NCBI GenBank assembly: GCA_002715965.1
Contig: PBAL01000012.1
Coordinates: forward strand, 48,971-112,970
Reading direction: 5' to 3'
DNA from: Verrucomicrobiales bacterium
Lineage (GTDB): Bacteria; Verrucomicrobiota; Verrucomicrobiia; Limisphaerales; JAYPXF01
DNA: 64,000 bases
Shown: in pieces, positions 27,891-37,498 of the stretch
How the letters are laid out: every line of letters starts with the position of its first letter
How positions within the stretch are numbered: the first letter of the stretch is position 1
Program-made: the position numbers and the translations under genes
The notes under the pieces: model-generated
What the model was told of the DNA's origin: nothing
The model's database searches: none
What the model saw: only the letters and a program-made list of their open reading frames with translations

Positions 27891-30551
27891 TTAAACGATG
27901 ATTGCGGAGGCTTTGTCCGGGTTGATGTCAAATTGCTTGATGGCCTTGGCAACTGTCTTCTGGTCGATCTGGCCTTGCAGTTGCAGTTGACGCAATACCG
28001 CAAGGGCGGTGCATTCCGCGTCGACTTCGAAAAAGCGCCGCAGACGTTCGCGGCTTTCGCTGCGACCGAAGCCGTCAGTGCCCAGGGAAAACAGTCCGCC
28101 GGGAACCCAAGGGGCAATTTGGTCTGAGAGCGTCGAGACGTTGTCGGACACGGCGACAAAGGGGCCGGTCTCGTTCTTAAGCAGGTTTTCGAGGTAGGAA
28201 ACCTTTGGCTCTTCTGTAGGGTGAAGCATGTTCCAGCGTCTTGCCTCACGCGCTTCCGAACGCAGGCGCTTATAACTGGTCGCGCTCCAAACATCGGCGC
28301 TGATGTCGAACTCCTCCAACATCTTTTGCGCCGTGAGGGCGGATTCGATGATTGGACCGCTGCCGAAGATATGGGCCTTGTGCTTGGCTTCGGCATTGCC
28401 GGTTCGGTAGCGGTAGAGGCCGTTGAGCACGCCGTCTTCCACGCCCTCGGGCATGGCCGGCTGGGGAATCGGATCATTGTAGAGGCTCAGGTAGTAGACG
28501 GTGTCCTCATTATCCACATACATGCGCTTCAATCCGTCCTGGATGATCAGCGCGATCTCGTAGCCAAAGGCCGGATCGTAGGCGTGCATTGATGGAAACG
28601 CACTGGCGTTGAGGTGGCTATGTCCGTCCTGGTGTTGCAGTCCTTCACCATTCAGCGAAGTGCGTCCTGAGGTCGCGCCGCAAAGAAAGCCGCGGACGCG
28701 CATGTCACCGGCCAGCCAGATCAGGTCGCCCACCCGCTGGAAGCCGAACATGGAGTAGTAGACGAAGAACGGAATCATCGGAATCCCGTGTGAGGAATAA
28801 GAACTGCCCGCCGAAATGAAGGACGACATCGCGCCGGCTTCGGTGATGCCTTCTTCGAGAATCTGGCCGTCCTTGGCCTCGCGATAGTAACTGATGGACG
28901 CGCTGTCCACCGGTTCGTAGAGCTGTCCCTTGCTGGAGTAGATACCAACTTCGCGGAAGAGACCATCCATCCCGAAGGTGCGGGCTTCGTCGGGAATGAT
29001 CGGCACGATGTACTTCCCAAATTTCTTGTCGCGCAGCAGACTGCTGAGAATCCGCACGAAGGCCTGTGTGCTGGAGACCGGCCCCTTGGCTCCTCGCATG
29101 CCCGCAGCAAAAGCGTCTCGTTGCGGGATTTCGAACGGGATCGTTTCCGTGGTGCGTTTCGGCAGGTATCCTCCAAGCGCTTCGCGTCGCGCCCGAAGAT
29201 ACTTCATCTCCTCGCTGTCTTCGGCCGGCCGGTAAAAAGGCGTGTCCGCGATTTCCTCGTCCTTGATCGGAACGGCGAAGCGGCTGCGGAAGTGTCGTAG
29301 CTCGCGTTCATTGAGTTTCTTTTGCTGGTGCGTAATGTTGCGGCCTTCGCCGGCCTCGCCGAGACCGTAGCCCTTGATCGTCTTCGCCAGGATCACGGTC
29401 GGCCGATCAGTGGTGTCCACTGCAGCCTGGTAGGCAGCGTATACCTTGCGGACATCATGTCCACCGCGCAGCAGCTTGTGTAGATCATCGTCGGTCATGT
29501 GATTGACCATCGCCTTCAACTCCGGATGCACTCCGAAGAAATGTTTGCGCACGTAGCTGCCCGGTTCGACGGAGTATTTCTGGTACTCGCCATCAACCGT
29601 CTCCGCCATGCGTTTGCGAAGCAGGCCCTTGGTGTCCTTGGCAAGCAACTCGTCCCAGTTCGAACCCCAGATCACCTTGATCGCATTCCAACCCGCGCCG
29701 CGAAACGCGCCTTCGAGTTCCTGGATAATCTTGCCATTGCCGCGCACCGGCCCGTCCAGTCGCTGCAGGTTGCAGTTCAACACCCAGATCAAATTACCCA
29801 GTTTTTCACGCGAAGCGAGTGTGAGCGCGCCCAAGGTTTCGGGTTCGTCGGACTCGCCATCGCCGACGAAGCACCAAACGCGCGGCTCGTGTTCCGGCTT
29901 CAAGAGTCCGCGGTCGACCAGGTAACGGTTGAACCGCGCCTGGTAGATGGAAAGGATCGGGCCAAGCCCCATCGAAACGGTGGGGAACTGCCAGAAATCC
30001 GGCATCAAGTAAGGGTGCGGATAAGAACTAAGCCCGCCTTCCTCACTCAACTCCCGACGAAAGTTGTGCAGATTCGCCTCGGTCAGGCGGCCTTCGATGT
30101 ACGCCCGCGCGTAAGGACCGGGTGAGGCATGTCCCTGAAAGAAAACCTGGTCGGCCGAAGCTTCACCATCACCGCCGCGGAAGAAGTGATTGAAGCCCAC
30201 CTCGTACAACGTCGCGCTGGAGGCAAAAGTCGAGATGTGTCCGCCGACGCCATCTTCGTGATGATTCGCATTCACAACCATCGCCATGGCGTTCCAACGC
30301 ACCAGGCTCTTGATCTTCCATTCCAGTTCCCGATTCCCAGGATATTCCGGCTCTTCGTCCTGTGGAATCGTATTGATATAGGGACTGGTCGTCAGGCCGC
30401 AGCGCAAGTCGTTGTCCTCCGCCACCTCGGTGAAGACTTCGTTGAGAAAGTCTTGGCGCAGGTGCTCAGGAACGGTTTGCAGACAGGTGCTGATCATCGT
30501 CTGCAGCGAGTGGCGGACGTTGCCGTCAGTTGTTGGCTTGGCCATGTTCAT
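27891..30551 (-). CDS. aceE: Pyruvate dehydrogenase E1, homodimeric type
   Basis: This 886-residue protein (from the ATG at 30551, or 884 from 30545) matches the single-chain E1 typical of gamma-proteobacteria rather than the alpha/beta type. Features are LRCGLTTSPYINTIPQDEEP near the N-terminus, NANHHEDGVGGHISTFASSA with the catalytic His pair, and the ThDP motif GDGESDEPETLG...NCNLQRLDGPV. Later comes the DGHSHLNASAFPSMHAYDPA loop. It decarboxylates pyruvate and acetylates the E2 lipoyl arm. It is first in the aceE-aceF-lpd operon. An upstream GTG/ATG extension to 30599 is possible but lacks similarity. Confidence 0.95.
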   Translation of the reverse strand: MNMAKPTTDGNVRHSLQTMISTCLQTVPEHLRQDFLNEVFTEVAEDNDLRCGLTTSPYINTIPQDEEPEYPGNRELEWKIKSLVRWNAMAMVVNANHHEDGVGGHISTFASSATLYEVGFNHFFRGGDGEASADQVFFQGHASPGPYARAYIEGRLTEANLHNFRRELSEEGGLSSYPHPYLMPDFWQFPTVSMGLGPILSIYQARFNRYLVDRGLLKPEHEPRVWCFVGDGESDEPETLGALTLASREKLGNLIWVLNCNLQRLDGPVRGNGKIIQELEGAFRGAGWNAIKVIWGSNWDELLAKDTKGLLRKRMAETVDGEYQKYSVEPGSYVRKHFFGVHPELKAMVNHMTDDDLHKLLRGGHDVRKVYAAYQAAVDTTDRPTVILAKTIKGYGLGEAGEGRNITHQQKKLNERELRHFRSRFAVPIKDEEIADTPFYRPAEDSEEMKYLRARREALGGYLPKRTTETIPFEIPQRDAFAAGMRGAKGPVSSTQAFVRILSSLLRDKKFGKYIVPIIPDEARTFGMDGLFREVGIYSSKGQLYEPVDSASISYYREAKDGQILEEGITEAGAMSSFISAGSSYSSHGIPMIPFFVYYSMFGFQRVGDLIWLAGDMRVRGFLCGATSGRTSLNGEGLQHQDGHSHLNASAFPSMHAYDPAFGYEIALIIQDGLKRMYVDNEDTVYYLSLYNDPIPQPAMPEGVEDGVLNGLYRYRTGNAEAKHKAHIFGSGPIIESALTAQKMLEEFDISADVWSATSYKRLRSEAREARRWNMLHPTEEPKVSYLENLLKNETGPFVAVSDNVSTLSDQIAPWVPGGLFSLGTDGFGRSESRERLRRFFEVDAECTALAVLRQLQLQGQIDQKTVAKAIKQFDINPDKASAIIV

Positions 30552-30731
30552 GATCTTCGTACGGGCGGGGATGCTGCCGATTCTTGGAGATAGAAGCAAT
30601 AACCGGGTGGTCCTTGGCGAAAAAACTATTTCACGCCTCCGATTGTCGGAGGTTGCCCCATTTATCCAGACACAGGACCCGCCCTATCGTCATCCGGGCA
30701 AGAGCAGGAGAACGGAAAAAATGCCGTTTTT

Positions 30732-30769
30732 TGCAAACCAACAACAAAATAGCGCAATTCACCGACAGC
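30732..30769 (+). promoter_or_regulatory. 21-bp-spaced direct repeat pair upstream of HemS-like gene
   Basis: TGCAAACCAACAACAAA at 30732 and CGCAATTCACCGACAGC at 30753 are 21 bp apart. The second copy is identical over 17 bp to the one at 43954, upstream of the haem receptor gene. CATAAG at 30788-30793, 18 bp further on, is a candidate -10. The HemS-like start codon is 288 bp downstream, implying a leader of about 260 nt. The divergent aceE gene starts 180 bp on the other side. Confidence 0.7.
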
Positions 30770-30797
30770 TGAATTCTTAGATTTGCGCATAAGCTTC

Positions 30798-30887
30798 GGG
30801 TTCGATCGGGCTGCTGTTGAGGTTGAAGAGAAACCCCAAAGGGCAATTCTCGGCTTTGATCGAACCCAATCGGGCCTCAGTTGAGGC
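30798..30887 (+). promoter_or_regulatory. Structured leader of the HemS-like gene (stem-loops)
   Basis: GGGTTCGATC (30798-30807) pairs perfectly with GATCGAACCC (30858-30867) over a 50-nt loop. Immediately after is a tight hairpin GCCTCA-GT-TGAGGC (30874-30887). Both lie just downstream of the predicted transcription start. They could form a regulatory leader structure. I do not recognise a known riboswitch class. Confidence 0.4.
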
Positions 30888-31057
30888 GCAGTTCCAAGAA
30901 TCAGTAGTACGGTTTTGAACACGAAACAGTTTTTACCACTCAAGTTCGACACACTTCCCACTCCTACGGGCGTGAATTGCGACGATTTGACCTTGGGTGT
31001 GCAGGAATCCAGTCGCCGGCCACCATCCCCCATCAACGGCGACGACAGCGCAGCGAT

Positions 31058-31870
31058 ATGAGTGAAGTAATCGGCCTCAAGGGACCGTGGCTGGACCTCG
31101 TCGAAGATTGTCGAAGTTTGGGGCCTGTCGGTCTTTACAACCGAAATCATGCCGCGTCGCTGACAACTGTCGGTGTCATTCCCCGGTTGGAAAACCTCGA
31201 GGACAACTGCGCCGCGGACGACAGCGGAGATCTGATGGTTGATTTCGGACAATGGCGTCGGGTGCAAGCTCGCCGAATTGGAATACACCGAGAAATAAGC
31301 GTTTTGGATCCCTCCTGCAGGCAATGTTTCGGTGTCCAATCGACCTGCGGAACACAACATGCACTACTGGACCAGGTTCTCTCGCGCTATCACAAACGCA
31401 CCGATGGCCTGGCTCAAGATCCGGCCGCCTCATCACTTGCGCCTTGGAACGAGGAATTTCATCGGCGGATTGATCGACTTCAAAGCCTGACCACCCCTTA
31501 TCGGCCAACCCCCGTCCAACTCGAATCGCTGTTCCAGACGGCCCTTGAACTTCAGTTCCCGATGCGGGTCGCGACCATGAATCGCGTTGCCTGCCTCCGT
31601 AGTACCGCACGTTTCAGTCGCGTTATCCGACGATCTGACCATATTCGTGTTGAGAGCGCCGAGGTCGTCCTTGAATTCGAACCCCGTCAAGCGGCCACGG
31701 CGTGGATCGTGGAAGAGCCTACCATCAGCTACGACGAAACCCAGTGGTCACTTGAGTTTTATGACCACGACGGGTTTTTCTGCCTGGCCCTGCGAGCATC
31801 AAACGACGAGCACGAGACGCTCTGGCAAGAGACTCTTGCGAGAACGATCCCGTGCGAATTGAACTGCTAG
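31058..31870 (+). CDS. HemS/HutX-like haem-utilisation protein, diverged
   Basis: This is a 270-residue protein (ATG at 31058; an upstream in-frame extension to 30977 is unlikely). The order of segments follows the HemS/ChuS/HutX fold: GLKGPWLDLVEDCRSLGPVG, YNRNHAASLTTVGV, a FGQWRRVQARRIG segment, RYHKRTDG ending the first half, then a second half ending WIVEEPTISYDETQWSLEFY and DHDGFFCLALRA. HemS proteins bind or degrade haem in the cytoplasm; typical length is about 345. Here the N-terminal 60 residues and parts of both sheets are shortened, so activity is uncertain. The upstream repeat pair is shared with a haem receptor, which supports the haem link. The family call is by eye. Confidence 0.55.
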   Translation: MSEVIGLKGPWLDLVEDCRSLGPVGLYNRNHAASLTTVGVIPRLENLEDNCAADDSGDLMVDFGQWRRVQARRIGIHREISVLDPSCRQCFGVQSTCGTQHALLDQVLSRYHKRTDGLAQDPAASSLAPWNEEFHRRIDRLQSLTTPYRPTPVQLESLFQTALELQFPMRVATMNRVACLRSTARFSRVIRRSDHIRVESAEVVLEFEPRQAATAWIVEEPTISYDETQWSLEFYDHDGFFCLALRASNDEHETLWQETLARTIPCELNC

Positions 31871-31999
31871 GAAATCGCTTTCGATGGTGTCGCGTCCCTT
31901 GGTTTGCTGCCGCGGGAATACCTCGAAAGACCTTGAACCCCATAAACGAGATGCTAAAAGCCGCGACCCCGATGGGGAATCGGACCCAGTATCAGCATC

Positions 32000-34900
32000 G
32001 TGAACAGGCAAGAAACACATAGCGCAACGGGCCTTTACGACCCGACCCGCGAGCACAGCTCTTGCGGGGTGGGTTTCCTGACCCGCAAGGATGGGAAGCA
32101 GACCCATGACCTCTTGCTGAAGGGACACGAGGCGCTTTGCGCGGTGCCGCATCGCGGCGGAATGTCTTCTGAGGGTGTCGGCGATGGCGCGGGCGTGTCC
32201 ATCGATGTTTCACTCGGCTTCTTCCGCAAACTTTGCGGGAAGGAATTGCAGTTGGGATCGTTTGGAGTGGGTAATTTTTTTCTGCCTAACGACTCTGGAC
32301 ACAGGAAAAGCGCCATCGAGTTGGTGAACGAGAAACTGGCGGATGCCGGCTTCACCGTTTTGCTCGAGCGCGATTTGCCGGTCAACAATGACGCCATCGG
32401 AGAACGGTCAATCGCCAAGCAACTGGACATCCGGCAATGGGTGTTCGACGCCCCGGAGGATCTCCGCGACGCCGAACTCGACGAGAAAATCCACGAGACA
32501 CTGCTGGCCATTGAAGCGCAGGCCTACACGGTTCCGGAGCTGGACGGATTGTATCCGCTTTCCCTCTCGGCGCGGGTCCAGACCTTGAAAGGGCGACTCA
32601 GCTCTTGGGAGATCGTTCCGTATTTCAAGGACCTGAGCGATCCCGGCCATACGGTCCACACCTTGTATTTTCATACGCGCTTTTCGACGAACACCGATCC
32701 GCACCCGTTCATGGCGCAGCCGTTTCGCCTGATGGCGCACAATGGCGAGCTGAACACGGACAAAAAGAATCGTCTGAGCGAGGCGGCCATTGCCTTGGCG
32801 AGGAACAAATCCATCGTTCGTCCGAAAGGTCAGTCCGACAGCTGCCGGCTGGACCAGACCCTGAACTCCCGCGTTTTCGAAGACGGCATCGACCTCGTGA
32901 CCGCGGTCGTCGCGATGATGCCACCCGCTTGGGAAAACGATCAGCGTCTTTCGCCCGAGGTGCGGGCGATGTTTGAGTTCTTTTCGTTGTTTGAGGAAAA
33001 GAATGATGGACCGGCCGCGGTGATTTTTGGTGACGGCAACATCGTCGGGGCTCGCCTGGATCGGCTCGGCTTGCGCCCCTTGCGCAGCGTCGAGACGGAC
33101 GAGTATCTGGCCGTGATGTCCGAGGCGGGCCAGATCGACTTTCCGCCGGAGACCGTGACTCGCCGGGGACGAGTGGAAGCGGGCGGGATGATTTACTTTG
33201 ATCATGCGCGGGGACGCCTGTTCGAGACAACCGACGCGCTTGAGGAGCTGGCTGCCCAAAAGGATTACCGCAGCCTGGTCGCTGAAGCGCAGGTGGCCAT
33301 CGATGATCTTCCGCTGCCGGATATCGATCCCGATCAGGCGCCACCTCGCTACGCCGGGGATTTGGAAATGGCGGCCCGCTACGTGGCTTACACTCACAAT
33401 CAGGAGAGTTTCAAGTTCTTGCTGGACCCGATGCTCCAAAATGGCGTCGAGAAGGTCTCCGCCATGGGCTACGGCAACGCGATCCATGCGCTGAGTGACA
33501 ACGAGGGCGGAGTGGCGAAGTACTTCAGCCAACGATTTGCCCAGGTCACCAATCCTCCGCTCGATTCCATTCGGGAGGCGGATGGAATGACGCTGCGTGT
33601 CGCCCTCGGCGAGAAGCCGCATTTTGGTGAATCTCGGAGCCGCCAGATCGTGCTGCATTCGCCCATCCTCACCAAGCCGGACATGCTCAAGATCCAGGCG
33701 CAGGAGCAGACTCCGCTGGAGACCTTTGAGTTCCTCTATGAGCCGGTCTTTGGCGATCCGGCAGCGAACGAAGCGGCTTTGGTTGCGGCGATCGATTCCC
33801 TGGCGGAAGCAGTCCAACAGTTCGCTCGTGAAAAGGGTGGGATCGCGATTTTGTCCGATCGCCATGTCTCGCGCGCCCAGGCCGCCATTCCGGTGACCCT
33901 GGTCGTCTCCGCCGTCAATCAACGACTGATTGAGGAAGGCCTGCGGTTCAAGGTATCGCTCGTGGTCGAAAGCGGGCAGATTTTGTCCTCCCATCACATC
34001 GCCTGCATGCTCGGCTTTGGCGCCTCCGCAGTGTTCCCACTCTCTGTGAGAATTCGAGCTGAAGAGAATTACGGAGAAGACGGCGCCGGAGATGCCTTCT
34101 TCCGCTTCAAGAAAGCCGCGGAAAAGGCCTTGATGAAGACCATGGGCAAGGTGGGGCTCTGCACCGTGGAAAGTTACTCAGGAGGAGAGTTCTTCGAACC
34201 GAACTTTCTCGATACGGACGACCCGGTGTTCCGGAAGTACTTCCCGAACATGAACACACCCGTGGGAGGCGTGCGTTTCGACTCCGTGGCGCAATCGGTG
34301 GCCGACTGGCATGAGCGGGCCCTGACGGTGAAGGGGGATCAGGACATTCCGATTCTGGGTCTCTTCAAGGAGCGCTCGGAAGGCGCCGGGCACAGCTATG
34401 GAGCAATCGCCGTTCGTGGTTTCGTGGACATGACCGAGGAGTCCGTGGAATTCTCGGCTCCCAGTGGCGATGACGAATCCGAAGCCGACCAGATTGACAC
34501 CTTCCGTTTGCTCACCCTGCGCCAGTTGGATGAAGCCTTCGGGATTGATGAAACGGGTTACGTTCACACGACCTTTGAAAAACTCACCGAGGACGAGATC
34601 AATCAATTCAAGATCACGCCTGGTTACCGATCGTTCAGTCATACGATGGCGGAAGAGCGCAGACTTCGCCCAGCAGCCTTGCGGGATGTGTTGGCCTTTC
34701 CGGCGGATATCACGTTTGACGAGAAGGCCGAAGATCTCCGACGGGAGTTGATGCAATTCGACCTCATTGGAAACGTGGATTTCGTCGTTCGCGGACTCGA
34801 CTGTCAAGCGGAGGACAACGGCGGATTCATGCTTCAACTCGAGGGACCGAAGGCGTCCCATCTGGGACGATTGGATGCGCTCGATCGGGCGCTGGCAGAA

Positions 34901-37495
34901 ACGTTTGGAGACGAAATCGAACGGCACTACGTCAGCGCTGGCGGCCTCAAAGTAACGGCGACTGGCAGAGCTCAAGACTTCCTGTCGCGCCTGCGGCCAG
35001 CTCCGCCGGAGATATCGATCGATGAGGTGCAACCGGCGGCTGAGATCACCCCGCGATTGACATCAGGCGCGATGTCCCACGGCGCCTTGGTCGCCGCGGC
35101 TCACGAAGCGGTTGGTCACGGGACGAACATGGTTGGTGCCTTGTCCAACTCCGGGGAAGGCGGTGAGCACATTTCCCGTTATGGCACCATTCGCTCCAGT
35201 CGCATCAAACAATTTGCCAGCGGTCGTTTTGGTGTTTGGGCCGGTTATCTGGCCGATCCCAACCTTGAAGAAATCGAGATCAAGATCGGTCAGGGTGCCA
35301 AGCCCGGCGAAGGCGGCCAGTTGCCTGCTGCCAAGGTCACCGTGGAAATTGCCGCGGCCCGTGGCGGAACACCGGGAGTGGAACTGATCAGTCCCCCACC
35401 CCATCACGACACCTACTCAATCGAGGATCTGGGACAATTAATTCACGATGCCAAAGCGGCTCGTGTTCGCGTGATCGTCAAGCTGGTTAGCTCTGAAGGA
35501 ATCGGGACCATCGCGGTAGGCGTGGCCAAGGCCGGCGCGGATCTAATCAACGTTGCCGGCAGCACCGGCGGCACGGGCGCGGCTTCCGTGACCTCGCTCA
35601 AATACACCGGTCGCGCCGCCGAAATTGGAATTGCAGAAGTGCATCAAGCCCTTTGCGCCAATGGCATCCGGCAGAAAGTCACGCTGCGCTGTTCGGGCGC
35701 GATGCAAACGGGCTCGGATGTGGTGAAGGCATCGCTCTTGGGAGCGGACAGTTTCGAATTCGGCACCACCGCCTTGATGATGCTCAAGTGCGTGATGGCA
35801 AAGAACTGCAACGTCAAGTGCCCGGCCGGGTTGACGACCAACGCGGAAACATTCGACGGCGATCCCCGGGCCCTGGGGCAATACCTTCTGAACCTGGCTC
35901 ACGAAGTGCGGGAGATTCTCGCCAGCCTCGGACTGCGCAGTTTGGACGAATCCAGGGGGCGGTCCGACCTGTTGCATTTGATGGATCATCCTTCATCGGT
36001 CGGTCAGCTTCACCTCCAGGCGATGCTGACGCACGTGCCGGAGAATGTTGTGACGAACCCGGTCTATTTGGAGCGGGACTACTCGGTCGACGATGATTTG
36101 TTGGATCCGGTCAAGAAATGGCTGCTCAAGGGCGAACCCGAGAGCCTGACCTTGAGTCCGGATCAGCCGCTCAACACCCGCAACAAATCGGTGGGCGGTC
36201 AGCTGGCCATCGATCTGGAGCGGATGCTGAACCATGAGCTTGAGATACTTCCCAAGGCGGCGCTGCAACGAGACGACGGCCGGCGATACCTGAAGCCCAA
36301 AACGGTGCGAGTCGTGACGAATGGCGCAGCGGGTCAGAGCTTCGGAGCCTTCTGCAATGACGGAATGCTCATGGAGCACACCGGCACCTGCAATGACGGT
36401 GTCGGCAAAGGTGCTTGTGGTGGCGAGATCGTCGTGAAAGCGCCGGCCGGTGGCGGAACCGGTGACGGGCAGAATGTGCTGATCGGAAATTTCGCCTTGT
36501 TTGGAGCCACTGGAGGACGCGTCTTTATCCAAGGTCAGGCGGGGGATCGTTTTGCCGTCCGCAATTCCGGCGCAACTGCCGTGGTCGAAGGCGTGGGCGA
36601 CTTCTGCTGCGAATACATGACCAACGGGGCGGTGTTGAATCTCGGTGGATTTTCCAAGGGACTCGGCAACGGGATGTCGGGAGGCTTCGCCTATCAATAC
36701 GACCCCGAAGGCAAGCTGCCGGATTTCATCAGCCACGACTCCGTGTTTGCCGGAACCTTTGCCGATGGCAGCGAACAGGCCGAGATCCACGAAACCTCCG
36801 TCAGACAAATGCTGCGTTGGCATGTGGAAGCGACGAGTTCCGTTCGCGCCGAAGTCTTGCTTGCCGAGTGGGAGTCCACCCGCAAGCACATGTACTGGAT
36901 CATGCCCAAGGCCTTGCTCCAATACCAGGACGCTGACGCAATCTTGCGCGCCCGGAGTCGGAAGGACCTGGTGGAAGAACTCGCCACCGCCTTGGCCAAG
37001 CATCAGATCACATTGCTGAAGGAGCCTTACAAGAGCGGCCAACCTATCCTGGGCGGCCTGGTCCCGGACTACGGCGAGACGGAAACGGAGCAAATGTTCC
37101 GTCTCCTGAACAGTTATACGGTGATCGAGATGGCCCAAGTGATCGCAGCCAAACGCTCGAGCCTGGGCTCCGCGGAATTCGACAAACGAGTCCGGAATCT
37201 CATCCTGACAGAAGACTTTGCCCTGATGGCCGCATTGGCCAAACACGCCCGTGAGGCGATCGCTCACTACGACAACAACGATCTCGCCGCACTCGTTGCC
37301 AACAAGCGGGTGAATGATTTTAAACGAACCCTTTCGCTCCGAATCTCCTCCAAGATGGATTCGCTCGGGACGAATGCCTGGATCGATTACCAGGACCGCA
37401 AGAACACGGCGGTGTTGGGAGAGATCCCCAGTTTTGACGCGCTCTTCGCGCAGGTCGCCGTCCCCGATATTCTCGAACGCAGTAACGTTGTTTAG
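32000..37495 (+). CDS. gltB: Glutamate synthase large subunit, extended form
   Basis: This 1831-residue protein has all GltB domains. The Ntn amidotransferase has its nucleophile at Cys22 in REHSSCGVGF after a 21-residue propeptide. A central domain spans about 463-780. The FMN/2-oxoglutarate barrel starts near residue 1017 (TSGAMSHGALVAAAHEAVGH; QGAKPGEGGQLP), and a GXGXG domain lies at about 1436-1574. The 3Fe-4S ligands are Cys1264, Cys1270 and Cys1274 (CVMAKNCNVKCP), spaced x5/x3 where Escherichia coli has x5/x4. It is some 300 residues longer than usual (about 1500), because of an insert of roughly 170 residues before the barrel and a tail after GXGXG. It starts at GTG. A CysJ-type reductase, not gltD, follows 3 bp later. 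Confidence 0.9.
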   Translation: MNRQETHSATGLYDPTREHSSCGVGFLTRKDGKQTHDLLLKGHEALCAVPHRGGMSSEGVGDGAGVSIDVSLGFFRKLCGKELQLGSFGVGNFFLPNDSGHRKSAIELVNEKLADAGFTVLLERDLPVNNDAIGERSIAKQLDIRQWVFDAPEDLRDAELDEKIHETLLAIEAQAYTVPELDGLYPLSLSARVQTLKGRLSSWEIVPYFKDLSDPGHTVHTLYFHTRFSTNTDPHPFMAQPFRLMAHNGELNTDKKNRLSEAAIALARNKSIVRPKGQSDSCRLDQTLNSRVFEDGIDLVTAVVAMMPPAWENDQRLSPEVRAMFEFFSLFEEKNDGPAAVIFGDGNIVGARLDRLGLRPLRSVETDEYLAVMSEAGQIDFPPETVTRRGRVEAGGMIYFDHARGRLFETTDALEELAAQKDYRSLVAEAQVAIDDLPLPDIDPDQAPPRYAGDLEMAARYVAYTHNQESFKFLLDPMLQNGVEKVSAMGYGNAIHALSDNEGGVAKYFSQRFAQVTNPPLDSIREADGMTLRVALGEKPHFGESRSRQIVLHSPILTKPDMLKIQAQEQTPLETFEFLYEPVFGDPAANEAALVAAIDSLAEAVQQFAREKGGIAILSDRHVSRAQAAIPVTLVVSAVNQRLIEEGLRFKVSLVVESGQILSSHHIACMLGFGASAVFPLSVRIRAEENYGEDGAGDAFFRFKKAAEKALMKTMGKVGLCTVESYSGGEFFEPNFLDTDDPVFRKYFPNMNTPVGGVRFDSVAQSVADWHERALTVKGDQDIPILGLFKERSEGAGHSYGAIAVRGFVDMTEESVEFSAPSGDDESEADQIDTFRLLTLRQLDEAFGIDETGYVHTTFEKLTEDEINQFKITPGYRSFSHTMAEERRLRPAALRDVLAFPADITFDEKAEDLRRELMQFDLIGNVDFVVRGLDCQAEDNGGFMLQLEGPKASHLGRLDALDRALAETFGDEIERHYVSAGGLKVTATGRAQDFLSRLRPAPPEISIDEVQPAAEITPRLTSGAMSHGALVAAAHEAVGHGTNMVGALSNSGEGGEHISRYGTIRSSRIKQFASGRFGVWAGYLADPNLEEIEIKIGQGAKPGEGGQLPAAKVTVEIAAARGGTPGVELISPPPHHDTYSIEDLGQLIHDAKAARVRVIVKLVSSEGIGTIAVGVAKAGADLINVAGSTGGTGAASVTSLKYTGRAAEIGIAEVHQALCANGIRQKVTLRCSGAMQTGSDVVKASLLGADSFEFGTTALMMLKCVMAKNCNVKCPAGLTTNAETFDGDPRALGQYLLNLAHEVREILASLGLRSLDESRGRSDLLHLMDHPSSVGQLHLQAMLTHVPENVVTNPVYLERDYSVDDDLLDPVKKWLLKGEPESLTLSPDQPLNTRNKSVGGQLAIDLERMLNHELEILPKAALQRDDGRRYLKPKTVRVVTNGAAGQSFGAFCNDGMLMEHTGTCNDGVGKGACGGEIVVKAPAGGGTGDGQNVLIGNFALFGATGGRVFIQGQAGDRFAVRNSGATAVVEGVGDFCCEYMTNGAVLNLGGFSKGLGNGMSGGFAYQYDPEGKLPDFISHDSVFAGTFADGSEQAEIHETSVRQMLRWHVEATSSVRAEVLLAEWESTRKHMYWIMPKALLQYQDADAILRARSRKDLVEELATALAKHQITLLKEPYKSGQPILGGLVPDYGETETEQMFRLLNSYTVIEMAQVIAAKRSSLGSAEFDKRVRNLILTEDFALMAALAKHAREAIAHYDNNDLAALVANKRVNDFKRTLSLRISSKMDSLGTNAWIDYQDRKNTAVLGEIPSFDALFAQVAVPDILERSNVV

Positions 37496-37498
37496 TGC

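Noticed and set aside
32408..33997. A 529-codon minus-strand open frame opposite the gltB amidotransferase domain
   Set aside because: It is a shadow of conserved GltB sequence, with no start context or domain.
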